From Leptolyngbya sp. FACHB-8 (GTDB lineage Bacteria > Cyanobacteriota > Cyanobacteriia > Elainellales > Elainellaceae), in contig NZ_JACJOO010000008.1 in NCBI RefSeq assembly GCF_014695575.1, positions 32,303 through 96,302 of the forward strand: DNA of 64,000 bases. Direction: 5' to 3'. Both the position numbers and the translations under genes were made by a program. Shown here one piece after another: positions 1 through 8,523 of the stretch. The notes under the pieces were generated by a model. It saw only the letters and a list, made by a program, of their open reading frames with translations. It had not been told where the DNA came from and did no database searches. How positions within the stretch are numbered: position 1 is the first letter of the stretch; every line of letters starts with the position of its first letter.

Positions 1-1
1 C

Positions 2-169
2 GATCCCTGGAAACACGGGGGTACTGGCTTAGGCTTGTCTCTGGTCAAAAAGTTAGTTCAGCGGCTGGGTGGTGCTATTTGGGTAGAAAGCAGCCAATCT
101 CTTACTCAATTCATCATGCAACTTCCACTCACTCAACAAGCATTTGAAGCCCAGCACGATATGGTTTAG
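2..169 (+). CDS. Histidine kinase, C-terminal fragment (cut by window edge)
   Basis: Only the last 55 codons are inside the window. They read as the end of a HATPase_c domain: DPWKHGGTGLGLSLVKKL is the G2 box of a histidine kinase ATP lid, followed by the usual GG..WVES segment and the closing beta strand. The same DPW...GxGLGLxLVKKLVxRLG pattern closes the kinase at 60760-63111, so the two are probably paralogues of one subfamily. Sensor domains and the phospho-accepting histidine lie off the left edge, so the signal cannot be inferred. An 880-base gap rich in inverted repeats follows. Confidence 0.85.
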   Translation, partial: DPWKHGGTGLGLSLVKKLVQRLGGAIWVESSQSLTQFIMQLPLTQQAFEAQHDMV

Positions 170-200
170 CACTACTCATGTCTTGCATCTTTGTAAAAGC

Positions 201-255
201 AAACCTAGAGGGAAACTTTTTGTCTCTAAGCGGCGAAAAATTTCCCTCTAGGTTT
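201..255. repeat. Inverted repeat, family B-like
   Basis: 15-base perfect arms (201-215 and 241-255) around a 25-base loop. The right flank (ggttttggtacagg) resembles the flanks of the hairpins at 4017-4083 and 38854-38920, so this looks like an eroded family B member. Confidence 0.6.
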
Positions 256-429
256 TGGTACAGGCTTTGCGCCGTACTCATAATTCTGCACGAGCTTCTG
301 TTTGTCCGTTTTTAATATAGTCCCTGGTTTATGGTTACTATAGAGAGAATGATGGACACTGTCAGCACCATTTCTCAGGATGGTTATTTAACTGCATTTC
401 ATATTAATTGTTTCGTATAGTAACACTCT

Positions 430-504
430 GGACAGTTTTTCTAAAACCCTTGCTTTTGCGTGCGCAAAGCGCACGCAAAAGCAAGGGTTTTAGAAAAACT
501 GTCC
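430..504. repeat. 36-bp perfect palindrome with 3-base loop
   Basis: Arms 430-465 and 469-504 are perfect reverse complements over 36 bases, separated only by aaa. The apex is GCGC-aaa-GCGC. It lies 260 bases after the kinase stop, with no U-tract and no gene ending at it, so a simple terminator role is not obvious. Confidence 0.9.
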
Positions 505-629
505 GAACTAATGGTATAGGATAGTCTGATTCTATGCCTTTAGATAGATGTTTAAAGTTCCCCGCAAATAACATAGATAGGCTCAATGATTGAGTTAAAA
601 CTAAATTGATACCAGAGCCTGTTTGAAAA

Positions 630-664
630 GTTGATTTTTTGTGCGATGCACACGAAAAATCAAC
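630..664. repeat. Near-perfect hairpin
   Basis: A gttgatttttt arm pairs with gaaaaatcaac around a gtgc-gat-gcac apex. A weaker outer pairing (gtttgaaaag with cttttcaag) flanks it, giving a nested structure. Confidence 0.7.
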
Positions 665-731
665 CCATGGCGAACCTTTTCAAGCCGCCTTCCAGTTCTT
701 TAGGCTGAGTAAGTGGACATGATTGAACATG

Positions 732-786
732 AAATCCTAAAAAGCTGTGACATATGCACAGCGCATGGCATAGCTTTTTAGGATTT
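732..786. repeat. Inverted repeat, family E
   Basis: 15-base arms 732-746 and 772-786 around a 25-base loop that can pair again internally. The outer flanks (gattgaacat on the left; tttaattgagttaggctact on the right) match those of the hairpin at 36497-36598, which has a different stem. The gap 170-1049 holds this and the three preceding repeats; I see no gene in it. Confidence 0.7.
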
Positions 787-1049
787 TATGTTTAATTGAG
801 TTAGGCTACTTACTCTGGCGAGCTTTGTTTACCTAAAGTAGAATTGCAATCATAAAAGTTTGTTTCCAAGCAATTTTTAGAGAGCCTGTAGGCTAGGCGA
901 AGGAGGCGTATTATTCACGCACCTTCTTATAGAGTTTAGTCTTTGAGAAAAAATACAGAGAATGTGATAAATGGAATAGCTATTTATACAGCTTGAAGCT
1001 ATTTTTCATAGTCTAAGGGAACTCTAATCTTGGCAACTTTCAATTTCTG

Positions 1050-3929
1050 TTGAGTTACCACCCTATGCTGTTTTCTCAAAATCCGGCTCCACCTTTGACC
1101 CAAGAAGGGTTATTACACCGCATTGCCAATCGTATTCGCCAATCCCTCGATCTTGAGACGATCTTGAGTACAACAGCAGCGGAAGTTCGAGCCTATCTGG
1201 AAAGCGATCGCGTTAAGATTTATCAATTTCAACCCGATGGGCATGGGATAGTGGTATCAGAGGCGTTGCAAGGCGATCGCCTACCCTCCCTTCTAGGGCT
1301 TCATTTTCCCGCCGACGATATTCCCCGCTATGCCCGTGAACTCTTCGTGCGGGCTCGTCAGCGATCGATTGTAAATTTAGATAGCCATGAAATTGGGATT
1401 AGTCACTTAAACTGCCCGGATACAGAAGAAGCACTCAGCACCACTGATATTCGGTATCGCCCTGTCGATCCTTGCCACCGAGAGTACTTAACAGCAATGG
1501 GGGTTCAATCCTCTGTTGTCGTTCCCATCGTCCTGGAAGGGGAAACGGCGGGAACCTATCATCCGCCATCGCTCCAGTCCTCCCACGTACTTTGGGGTTT
1601 GTTAGTTTCACACCATGCAGAGCCTCGCACGGTTACGGAGGATGAGTTGCAATTTATTCAGGCGGTGGTAGATCAGGTTGGCATTGCGATCGCCCAATCG
1701 GTTCTACTGGAGCAGGTGCGATCGCAAGCCCGGCAGGAAGCCAATATAAACTGTGTTACAGCTCGGCTCCAAACCTCTCCTACCGTTGATTGGCAAGATA
1801 CTTTAGAATTCGCATCGAGTACGCTTCAGGCCGGTGGCAGGCTATACTTGTTCGCTGATTCTCAGTCTGAGCGAGAAATTTATACGTGGGGCGAACAACC
1901 TGCTCTAATCGATGTTGCCCAGGGCCGTCCCATTGAAGAAAATCTATTATGGCAAAAATATTTGCACTCTATTTTAGAGCATGATTCTGATGAAACAGGG
2001 CATCGCCCCTGGTCGGTTGAGTGGATGCGATCGGTTTATGAGTTGGCAGAATCATCCTATAGCTTCAAGCCCTTAGCGACCTCCTGGGCTGTAGATGATA
2101 TCTATCAAGAACCCTTACTTCGCACCCTAGCTCCGTTTTTTAATGGCACAAAAATTCGCAGTGCCTTGATTATTCCCCTCAAACATGGGGCACACATTAT
2201 TGGTTGCCTAACCTTTTTTCGGAGCGAACTGGATGTTGAGATTGAGTGGGCGGGTTATCACAATCCTGATACCCGTCAATTGATGCCGCGTCAATCCTTT
2301 GAAGTTTGGCGACAAATTAAAAAGGGACAGGCACAATCCTGGACAGACGAGGAGATTCGCTATGCTCAGGCTCTTGGAGAGCGCTTTGCGGCGACTGTGA
2401 AGCAGTATCGGTTGTACCAGCAGGTTCAGTCCCTCAATTCGGGCCTGGAACAACAGGTAGAAGAACGTACCGAAGCACTAAGACAGCGAACGGAACAACT
2501 TCAACAATCGAATATTGAACTAGAACGGTTAGTGGAACGGCAGATGGCGCTATTCCACATCGTGGCCAGAATTCGCGAGTCTCTGGAGATAGACACCATC
2601 TTTCAAAGTGCTACCCGTGAATTAAGCAAAGTGCTGCAAGCAGAACGGGTTGCCATTTACCGCTTTAATGCCAACTGGGGTGGAGAATTTGTTGGTAGCT
2701 ATGAAGCTGTAACAACAGAGTGGGGCAGCGTCGGGAAGCTTGGCGTCAGTACCATTTGGAATGATACTTACTTGCAAGAAACCCAGGGCGGACGTTACTG
2801 CAGTGGGGAGAAAACCATTGTGAATGACGTTTACGAGCAAGGGTATACGCAGTGCCACATTGATCTTCTAGAGCAGTTTCATATTAAGGCCTTTATGGTC
2901 ATTCCCATTTTTGCGGCAACTAATCTTTGGGGATTATTGGGTGTATATCAACATTCTGCGGCTCGCCAATGGAAAGCTTCTGAAGTTGAATTTGTAAATC
3001 ATATTGCCGTACAACTGGGGGTTGCTCTACAACACGCTGGACTATTGACGCAGACCCAACAACAGGCACAACAACTAGCCCAGACGTTGAACGATCTCAA
3101 GCAAGCCCAGATTCAGTTATTTCACAGTGAAAAAATGTCTAGTTTGGGCCAGTTAGTGGCAGGTATCGCCCATGAAGTCAACAATCCAATCAACTTTATT
3201 GGTGGTAATCTGACGCACATTCAAGAGTACACTCAAACTTTATTAAACTTGCTCCGAGCCTATCAGGAATATACTCCGGATCCTGCACCATCCTTACGTC
3301 AACTTCTCGAATATAGTGATTTGGGATACATTGAAGAAGACTTTCCCAAGCTATGTGCATCCATGAAGTTGGGAACAGAGCGAATTCGCGAGATTGTACA
3401 GTCTTTGCGAAACTTCTCACGGGTGGATGAAACAGGGGTAAAAGCGATTGATTTGCATGAGGGTCTTGAAGGTACACTTCTCATTCTCCAGCACCGCCTA
3501 AAACTAATCTCTGGCGAACCTATTCAGATTAAAAAGCACTATGGCGATTTACCAGACGTAGAGTGCCATGCCGGGCAAATCAACCAAGTATTTATGAATT
3601 TGATTGGAAATGCGATCGATGAATTAGAAACGACTAAGACAGATAAAGGTTCTTCAAAAATCATTATTGTTTGCACCCGCCGTATTGATGCTGATTGGAT
3701 AGAAGTATCGATACAGGATAACGGGAGAGGTATTGCAGAGGAAATTCAGACGAAGCTGTTTGATCCATTCTTCACTACGAAGCCGATGGGTAAAGGAACA
3801 GGGTTAGGACTGTTTATTAGCCATCAAATCGTTGAGAAGCACGGAGGGCAGTTAATCTGCCGTTCGAAACCTGGGCAGGGAACAGATTTCGTCATTCGCT
3901 TGCCTGTAAAATTAGCAGTGACTCCTTGA
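1050..3929 (+). CDS. Knotless phytochrome / cyanobacteriochrome hybrid histidine kinase
   Basis: A 959-residue soluble sensor kinase. Residues ~20-220 form a phytochrome-type GAF with PADDIP (88-93) and the bilin-site pair Cys142-His143 (PCHREYL), aligning with the Cph1 CH site. Residues ~230-455 look like a PHY domain, including the tongue-type PRQSFEVW (413-420). No PAS domain precedes the GAF, so the module is of the knotless Cph2 type. After a coiled coil (~460-500) comes a second GAF (~500-665) with Cys602-His603 in QCHIDLLEQF, the canonical cyanobacteriochrome site. The transmitter has phospho-accepting His708 (AGIAHEVNNP) and an HATPase_c domain with DNGRGI and GKGTGLGL. The start is uncertain: TTG at 1050 or ATG at 1065, neither with a clear ribosome site. 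Light input is inferred from the cysteines; bilin binding is not shown. Confidence 0.9.
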   Translation: MSYHPMLFSQNPAPPLTQEGLLHRIANRIRQSLDLETILSTTAAEVRAYLESDRVKIYQFQPDGHGIVVSEALQGDRLPSLLGLHFPADDIPRYARELFVRARQRSIVNLDSHEIGISHLNCPDTEEALSTTDIRYRPVDPCHREYLTAMGVQSSVVVPIVLEGETAGTYHPPSLQSSHVLWGLLVSHHAEPRTVTEDELQFIQAVVDQVGIAIAQSVLLEQVRSQARQEANINCVTARLQTSPTVDWQDTLEFASSTLQAGGRLYLFADSQSEREIYTWGEQPALIDVAQGRPIEENLLWQKYLHSILEHDSDETGHRPWSVEWMRSVYELAESSYSFKPLATSWAVDDIYQEPLLRTLAPFFNGTKIRSALIIPLKHGAHIIGCLTFFRSELDVEIEWAGYHNPDTRQLMPRQSFEVWRQIKKGQAQSWTDEEIRYAQALGERFAATVKQYRLYQQVQSLNSGLEQQVEERTEALRQRTEQLQQSNIELERLVERQMALFHIVARIRESLEIDTIFQSATRELSKVLQAERVAIYRFNANWGGEFVGSYEAVTTEWGSVGKLGVSTIWNDTYLQETQGGRYCSGEKTIVNDVYEQGYTQCHIDLLEQFHIKAFMVIPIFAATNLWGLLGVYQHSAARQWKASEVEFVNHIAVQLGVALQHAGLLTQTQQQAQQLAQTLNDLKQAQIQLFHSEKMSSLGQLVAGIAHEVNNPINFIGGNLTHIQEYTQTLLNLLRAYQEYTPDPAPSLRQLLEYSDLGYIEEDFPKLCASMKLGTERIREIVQSLRNFSRVDETGVKAIDLHEGLEGTLLILQHRLKLISGEPIQIKKHYGDLPDVECHAGQINQVFMNLIGNAIDELETTKTDKGSSKIIIVCTRRIDADWIEVSIQDNGRGIAEEIQTKLFDPFFTTKPMGKGTGLGLFISHQIVEKHGGQLICRSKPGQGTDFVIRLPVKLAVTP

Positions 3930-4016
3930 GGCTGTAACTCATATTGCTTTACGCAATCCCGGTAGGACAGGTATTTTTGAAAAGCCACATGGCGTGTAGC
4001 TTTCCTTAAATCTTGT

Positions 4017-4083
4017 ACCAAACTCTAGAAGTTCTACCTTTGGGGTGTTTCGCACCCGAAAGATAGAACTTCTAGAGTTTGGT
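4017..4083. repeat. Near-perfect hairpin, family B
   Basis: An arm starting accaaactctagaagttcta pairs with its complement ending tagagtttggt, with a few mismatches near a ggtg-tttcg-cacc apex. The outer cttgtaccaaac resembles the ends of the 38854-38920 copy although the inner stem is unrelated. Confidence 0.8.
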
Positions 4084-4532
4084 TTTAGGAGAATGGTAGA
4101 ATAATTGTTCACGGATGCATACACTTCTGGGAGTGTTAAGTAGCTCATCACAACATCACAACGGGTCACCTAGCCTCCATCGTTGATACAGCCACGTATT
4201 AAGCTCTAAGAGCAAATGTGTCTATCTAAAGACGGATGAAAAAATCAAAGAATAGTATTATCGCAGTAAATAGATTACTGCTAACTTTGCTAAAACCGTT
4301 TTACTTCTACTCAGTAGAAGACTTCTATTTAGTTTTGCTTGCCAGGTCTGTCTTAAGAGAGGTTGCTTAGGCTTTCCTAAGGTATATTTTTTTAGAATCA
4401 CAGAGATGACCTCAGTAGTTTCTCCTTCTATTACATTCTCAAGTAAAGATAATGATTTATTACTTCTCTTGGTTCGGCTTTAAGGTTTTGCAGGAGAACT
4501 ACAGAATCTTTCAGAGAATCAGCAGCTATTTT

Positions 4533-4577
4533 AAGTGTTGATTTTTAGCACATCATACGTGCTAAAAATCAACACTT
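4533..4577. repeat. 19-bp perfect hairpin
   Basis: Arms 4533-4551 and 4559-4577 are perfect complements around a 7-base loop. It lies in the 930-base gap between two sensor kinases (3930-4860). Apart from this and the hairpin at 4017 I see no gene or RNA in the gap. Confidence 0.85.
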
Positions 4578-4860
4578 CTTGCGGCTACCCAAACAGACTT
4601 TAAGGTGAGCCATAGAATAATTTACCGTACCTTAGAGTTATATCAATCCATAGGGAGAGATAAGGTAACCGCTAAGGTGAGTAAAAATGCAGCTTGTTAG
4701 TGCTGCACTTGTTGCATAGCAGGGGGCTTATTGTACCCAGCACGCTCAAAGAGTGACTACTTTGTGACAAGCTAATTGAATGAAAAAGCGCAGTGTCTTG
4801 GCTCTGTGGGCAGAACACACAAGTAACAATTACGTATTAGGAGGTTGAAGAGAAGCAAGC

Positions 4861-7662
4861 ATGGTATCCGAGCAGACTTTTTTGTTGAGCGAGTATCATC
4901 GATTACCTCAAGAAGCGCTGCCTGCTGACTTTTACAAACGCCAGCTTGAGGTGGTCTGCAATAATGCAACCCTTGCTCTCTTCATCATGGATGAGCGCCA
5001 AGAATGTGTTTATATGAATCCGGCTGCGGAGGCCCTGACAGGTTATAGCCTTTCAGAAACAAGGGGGCGTGCTTTGCATGATGTCATTCACCACACCCGC
5101 CCAGATGGCCGTCCTTACCCCCTCTGTGAGTGTCCCATTGACCAGGCATTTCCTCAGAATAATCAGGAGCAAGGGGAGGAGGTGTTTGTCCACAAGGATG
5201 GCCATTTTTATCCTGTGGCTTATACAGCTAGTCCTATTCGGGAGGGCGATCGCGTCCTTGGTACCATTATCGAAGTTCGCGACATTACCCAGGAGAAATT
5301 AGCAGAACAAGCACGGCAGGAATCCGCGAAACGAGAGCAGCTATTACGGCAAGAAGCCGAAATGGCACAGAAACAGGTTGAAACTATCTTTGCCAGTATT
5401 AGTGACGGCGTCTTTGTTCTAGATCACAACTGGTGCTATACCTACGTCAGCGATCGCCTCTGTAAGATGGCTAGCAGATCTCGTGAAGAGATGATAGGCC
5501 ATAGCATTTGGGATCTTTTCCCAGAGGCTGTGAACACCGAGGTCTACCCTCAATTTCACCGGGCCATGCGTGAACAGGTGCATCTCCAGTTTGAGTACCT
5601 GCACTTACCCTGGAACCGTTGGTTTGAATGTCGTGTTTACCCATCAGAGCAGGGAATCACCGTATTTGCAGCCGAAATTACGGATCGCAAACGAGATAAG
5701 GAAGTGCTGCAGGAAAGTGAGCGGAGGTTCCGTCGTCTTGCCGAGTCAAATATATTTGGTGTTGCCTTTGGCAACTTTGCAGGTGGCATTCATTATGCAA
5801 ACGATTATTTTCTCAACATGGTGGGGTACACCCGTGAGGAAGTTGAAGCAGGACAAGTGCAATGGACAGATTTAACCCCACCAGAATTTTTACCGCTTGA
5901 TGTAGCAGCGGAGGAAGAGCTAAAGGTAAAAGGCGTGGCAACACCCTTTGAAAAGGAATACATTCGCAAAGATGGCGCACGTGTTCCCATCTTGATCGGA
6001 GCGGCATTGCTGGATGAACCCTACGATCAGCAACAGGACATTATTGGGTTTTATTTAGACTTAACGGAACGGAAGCGATCGGAGGAAGCACTTCAACAAG
6101 CATTGCAAAAGCTCAATTTTCATGTTGAGAACACGCCGATGGCTGTGGTTGAGTGGAACGGAGCCATGCAAGTTACACGCTGGTCTGGGGCGGCAGAGAA
6201 AATTTTTGGTTGGCAGGCAGATGACGTATTGGGTAAATTGCTCAATGACCTACCCATAGTCACTGAGGAGGGTATTGAAGAAGTCGTTGAAACCTGTAAG
6301 CAGCTGATGAGTGGAGAGGAGCCATATGTCTTCTCTTCCAACAGCAATTACACAAAGCAGGGCGATATCATTCACTGCGAGTGGTATAACTCCAGTCTGC
6401 ACGATGAAACTGGACAGTTGATTTCGGTGCTGTCGCTTGTGCTGGATGTAACGGATAAAAAGCGAGCGGAAGCTGAACGAGAACAACTGCTAATCCGTGA
6501 GCAAGTGGCACGGGCAGCAGCAGAGCAAGCCAACCGTATCAAGGATGAGTTTCTGGCGATTGTTTCCCATGAACTGCGATCGCCCCTCAATCCCATTTTG
6601 GGCTGGTCCAAGCTGCTCCAACAACAAAAGCTAGATCCAGCCAAAACGAGTCAAGCACTGGAAACGATCGCCCGTAATGCTGCCCTACAGGCTGAACTCA
6701 TTGAAGATTTGCTCGATGTTTCCCGCATTCTGCGAGGAAAACTGAGTCTGAATATTGCCCCAACAGATTTAGCTTCGATTATTCAAGCGGCACTTGAAAC
6801 CATGCGGTTACCCGCTGAATCCAAATCTATTCAAGTTCATACCTGGTTAGAACCAGATGTTGGATCTGTGGCCGGGGATTCCAACCGACTACAGCAAGTC
6901 GTATGGAACCTTCTCTCTAACGCCATCAAGTTCACACCTACAGGAGGCCGTGTAGATATCCGGTTAGAACGGGTAGACTCGATGGCGCAAATTACCGTCC
7001 GTGATACCGGAAAGGGCATCCATCCAAATTTCCTACCCCATGTCTTTGCCTACTTTCGGCAAGAGGATGGCGCGACCACCCGCAAGTTTGGCGGGCTGGG
7101 GTTAGGGTTGGCGATCGTGCATCACTTAGTGGAGTTGCATGGCGGCACCATTCAAGCCGAGAGCCCAGGGGAAGGGCTTGGTGCAACATTTACAGTGAAG
7201 CTACCGCTGCTACAAGGTTCATCACCCACAATGCAGGGCGGTAGCTTACTGGAGCCGGAGGCAGGTTTAACTGGCATTCATGTTTTAGTTGTGGATGATG
7301 ATGCCGATACGCGAGAGGTTGTGGCATTTCTTTTGGAACAGGCGGGAGCACAGATAACAACCTTTGCGTCGGCGAGCGAGGTGCTCGCTGCACTGTCCCA
7401 CACGCAGATAGATGTCCTGTTAAGCGATATTGGAATGCCTGACGTAGATGGGTATATGCTGCTGCGTCAGGTCAGGGCTTTACCGCCAGAGCAGGGTGGG
7501 CAAATTCCGGCGATCGCCCTAACCGCTTATGCTGGCGAAATTGATTATCAGCAGGCTATGGCAGCAGGCTATCAGAAACACCTCACCAAACCGATTGAGC
7601 CGGAGTTACTCGTTAGAGCGATCGCAGACGTGGTTCGGCGCAAGGAACAGGAGAAATTATGA
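4861..7662 (+). CDS. Four-PAS hybrid sensor histidine kinase with C-terminal receiver
   Basis: A 933-residue cytoplasmic hybrid kinase. Four PAS/PAC units occupy roughly 25-145, 170-278, 283-405 and 412-535; each ends in a recognisable PAC tail (VRDITQEK, AEITDRK, LDLTERK, LDVTDKK). HisKA follows with His570 in IVSHELRSPLNP, then HATPase_c with an N box (NLLSNAIKF), DTGKGI and GGLGLGLAIV. The receiver at ~806-925 has Asp812/Asp813, phospho-accepting Asp856 (LLSDIGMPD) and Lys910. No transmembrane segment is visible. ATG at 4861 is preceded by AGGAGG about 14 bases upstream. The ligand or signal of the PAS domains cannot be told from sequence. A separate output regulator or phosphotransfer partner is expected, but none is adjacent. 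Confidence 0.93.
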   Translation: MVSEQTFLLSEYHRLPQEALPADFYKRQLEVVCNNATLALFIMDERQECVYMNPAAEALTGYSLSETRGRALHDVIHHTRPDGRPYPLCECPIDQAFPQNNQEQGEEVFVHKDGHFYPVAYTASPIREGDRVLGTIIEVRDITQEKLAEQARQESAKREQLLRQEAEMAQKQVETIFASISDGVFVLDHNWCYTYVSDRLCKMASRSREEMIGHSIWDLFPEAVNTEVYPQFHRAMREQVHLQFEYLHLPWNRWFECRVYPSEQGITVFAAEITDRKRDKEVLQESERRFRRLAESNIFGVAFGNFAGGIHYANDYFLNMVGYTREEVEAGQVQWTDLTPPEFLPLDVAAEEELKVKGVATPFEKEYIRKDGARVPILIGAALLDEPYDQQQDIIGFYLDLTERKRSEEALQQALQKLNFHVENTPMAVVEWNGAMQVTRWSGAAEKIFGWQADDVLGKLLNDLPIVTEEGIEEVVETCKQLMSGEEPYVFSSNSNYTKQGDIIHCEWYNSSLHDETGQLISVLSLVLDVTDKKRAEAEREQLLIREQVARAAAEQANRIKDEFLAIVSHELRSPLNPILGWSKLLQQQKLDPAKTSQALETIARNAALQAELIEDLLDVSRILRGKLSLNIAPTDLASIIQAALETMRLPAESKSIQVHTWLEPDVGSVAGDSNRLQQVVWNLLSNAIKFTPTGGRVDIRLERVDSMAQITVRDTGKGIHPNFLPHVFAYFRQEDGATTRKFGGLGLGLAIVHHLVELHGGTIQAESPGEGLGATFTVKLPLLQGSSPTMQGGSLLEPEAGLTGIHVLVVDDDADTREVVAFLLEQAGAQITTFASASEVLAALSHTQIDVLLSDIGMPDVDGYMLLRQVRALPPEQGGQIPAIALTAYAGEIDYQQAMAAGYQKHLTKPIEPELLVRAIADVVRRKEQEKL

Positions 7663-7726
7663 GAACAAAGGAGGAGAGGCGGTTCTAACTGAATAGCTAC
7701 AGCGCTTCTAACCTTTTACAGAACAA

Positions 7727-8050
7727 ATGACTGGAATGACCACGTTAAGGTGTTACAAAAGTACACACCTTAATGTGTTTGTAGCCATGATTCCTAATTT
7801 GCTAGAAGCGACGAACGATTACTGGCGCAAGCTGGATGAGCTAGAAGCAGCCTATCAGCGGGGCGATGTTTCGCTGGAAGAGGTCGACGCGAAAGTTGCA
7901 ACGCTAATGGCAGAACTAGGTCAGGAACGCCGTGCTGCTGTGAGATTTTTGCTAGACAATGTGACCCGTGTCTGGCGTGAGCAACGGGAATTGGTTGTTG
8001 GTTTAGGGTTAATCGGGGCCTTAACCTATGCCTGGGTTGTGATTAGTTAA
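7727..8050 (+). CDS. Small protein with C-terminal membrane anchor, unknown function
   Basis: 107 residues. The N-terminal two thirds are charged and helical (NDYWRKLDELEAAYQRGD and onward). Residues ~88-106 form one hydrophobic segment (ELVVGLGLIGALTYAWVVI), suggesting a tail-anchored protein. The first 20 residues look unlike the rest, so the real start may be ATG at 7787 (MIPNLLEATNDYW); neither start has a strong ribosome site. It lies 64 bases after the hybrid kinase in the same direction and converges on the gene at 8088. I do not recognise the family. Confidence 0.65.
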   Translation: MTGMTTLRCYKSTHLNVFVAMIPNLLEATNDYWRKLDELEAAYQRGDVSLEEVDAKVATLMAELGQERRAAVRFLLDNVTRVWREQRELVVGLGLIGALTYAWVVIS

Positions 8051-8087
8051 TTAGCACAACTAGCCCAACCGTAGAGTTAGGGATTGC

Positions 8088-8390
8088 TTAGGGATTAAAC
8101 TTCTCACGAGCAGCTTGGAAGAGAGTTGTAGTGGCAGTACTGAGAACGACAGGAGTCGCATTCTTTCCAAGCTTTGTCTGAGCCGTTTGGTAGCAGTAGG
8201 CGTAAAGGTCACCTAATTGTTCTACATAGGCAGCGATCGCTTGCTTAGTCTCAACACGCGTTCCGTCGTAGGGTTCTGCTGCAGTAGGTAAGGGAGGGGG
8301 TGGCGTGAAATGCATCGTAGAAGCATCTAAAGATTTAGGATTAAAGATATTTTTCCCCCAAACCCCAGTTGGTGTTGGATGAGGCTGCAT
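8088..8390 (-). CDS. Hypothetical protein (~100 residues)
   Basis: A short soluble protein with a proline-rich middle (HFTPPPPLPTAAEPYDG) followed by a probably helical C-terminal half (VETKQAIAAYVEQLGDLYAYCYQ). The ATG at 8390 is preceded by AAGGA at close spacing. It is transcribed toward the 7727 gene and away from the cryptochrome at 8524, so the 133 bases between 8390 and 8524 probably carry divergent promoters. The family is not recognised. Coding potential is supported by sensible amino-acid composition and the ribosome site. Confidence 0.6.
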   Translation of the reverse strand: MQPHPTPTGVWGKNIFNPKSLDASTMHFTPPPPLPTAAEPYDGTRVETKQAIAAYVEQLGDLYAYCYQTAQTKLGKNATPVVLSTATTTLFQAAREKFNP

Positions 8391-8523
8391 TCATCCTTAA
8401 ATTGCATAGACTGAAGCAGCTCATCAGGATTGGTATACCTGCGCCTAAAGGCAGAGGCTATTTTGTAAAGCAATTGTAACGATCGCACTCAGATAACCAC
8501 TGAGCAAGCGGGATTTTGAATCG

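Noticed and set aside
404..586. 60-codon minus-strand frame
   Set aside because: It runs through the 36-bp perfect palindrome at 430-504; composition is imposed by the repeat and no ribosome site is present.
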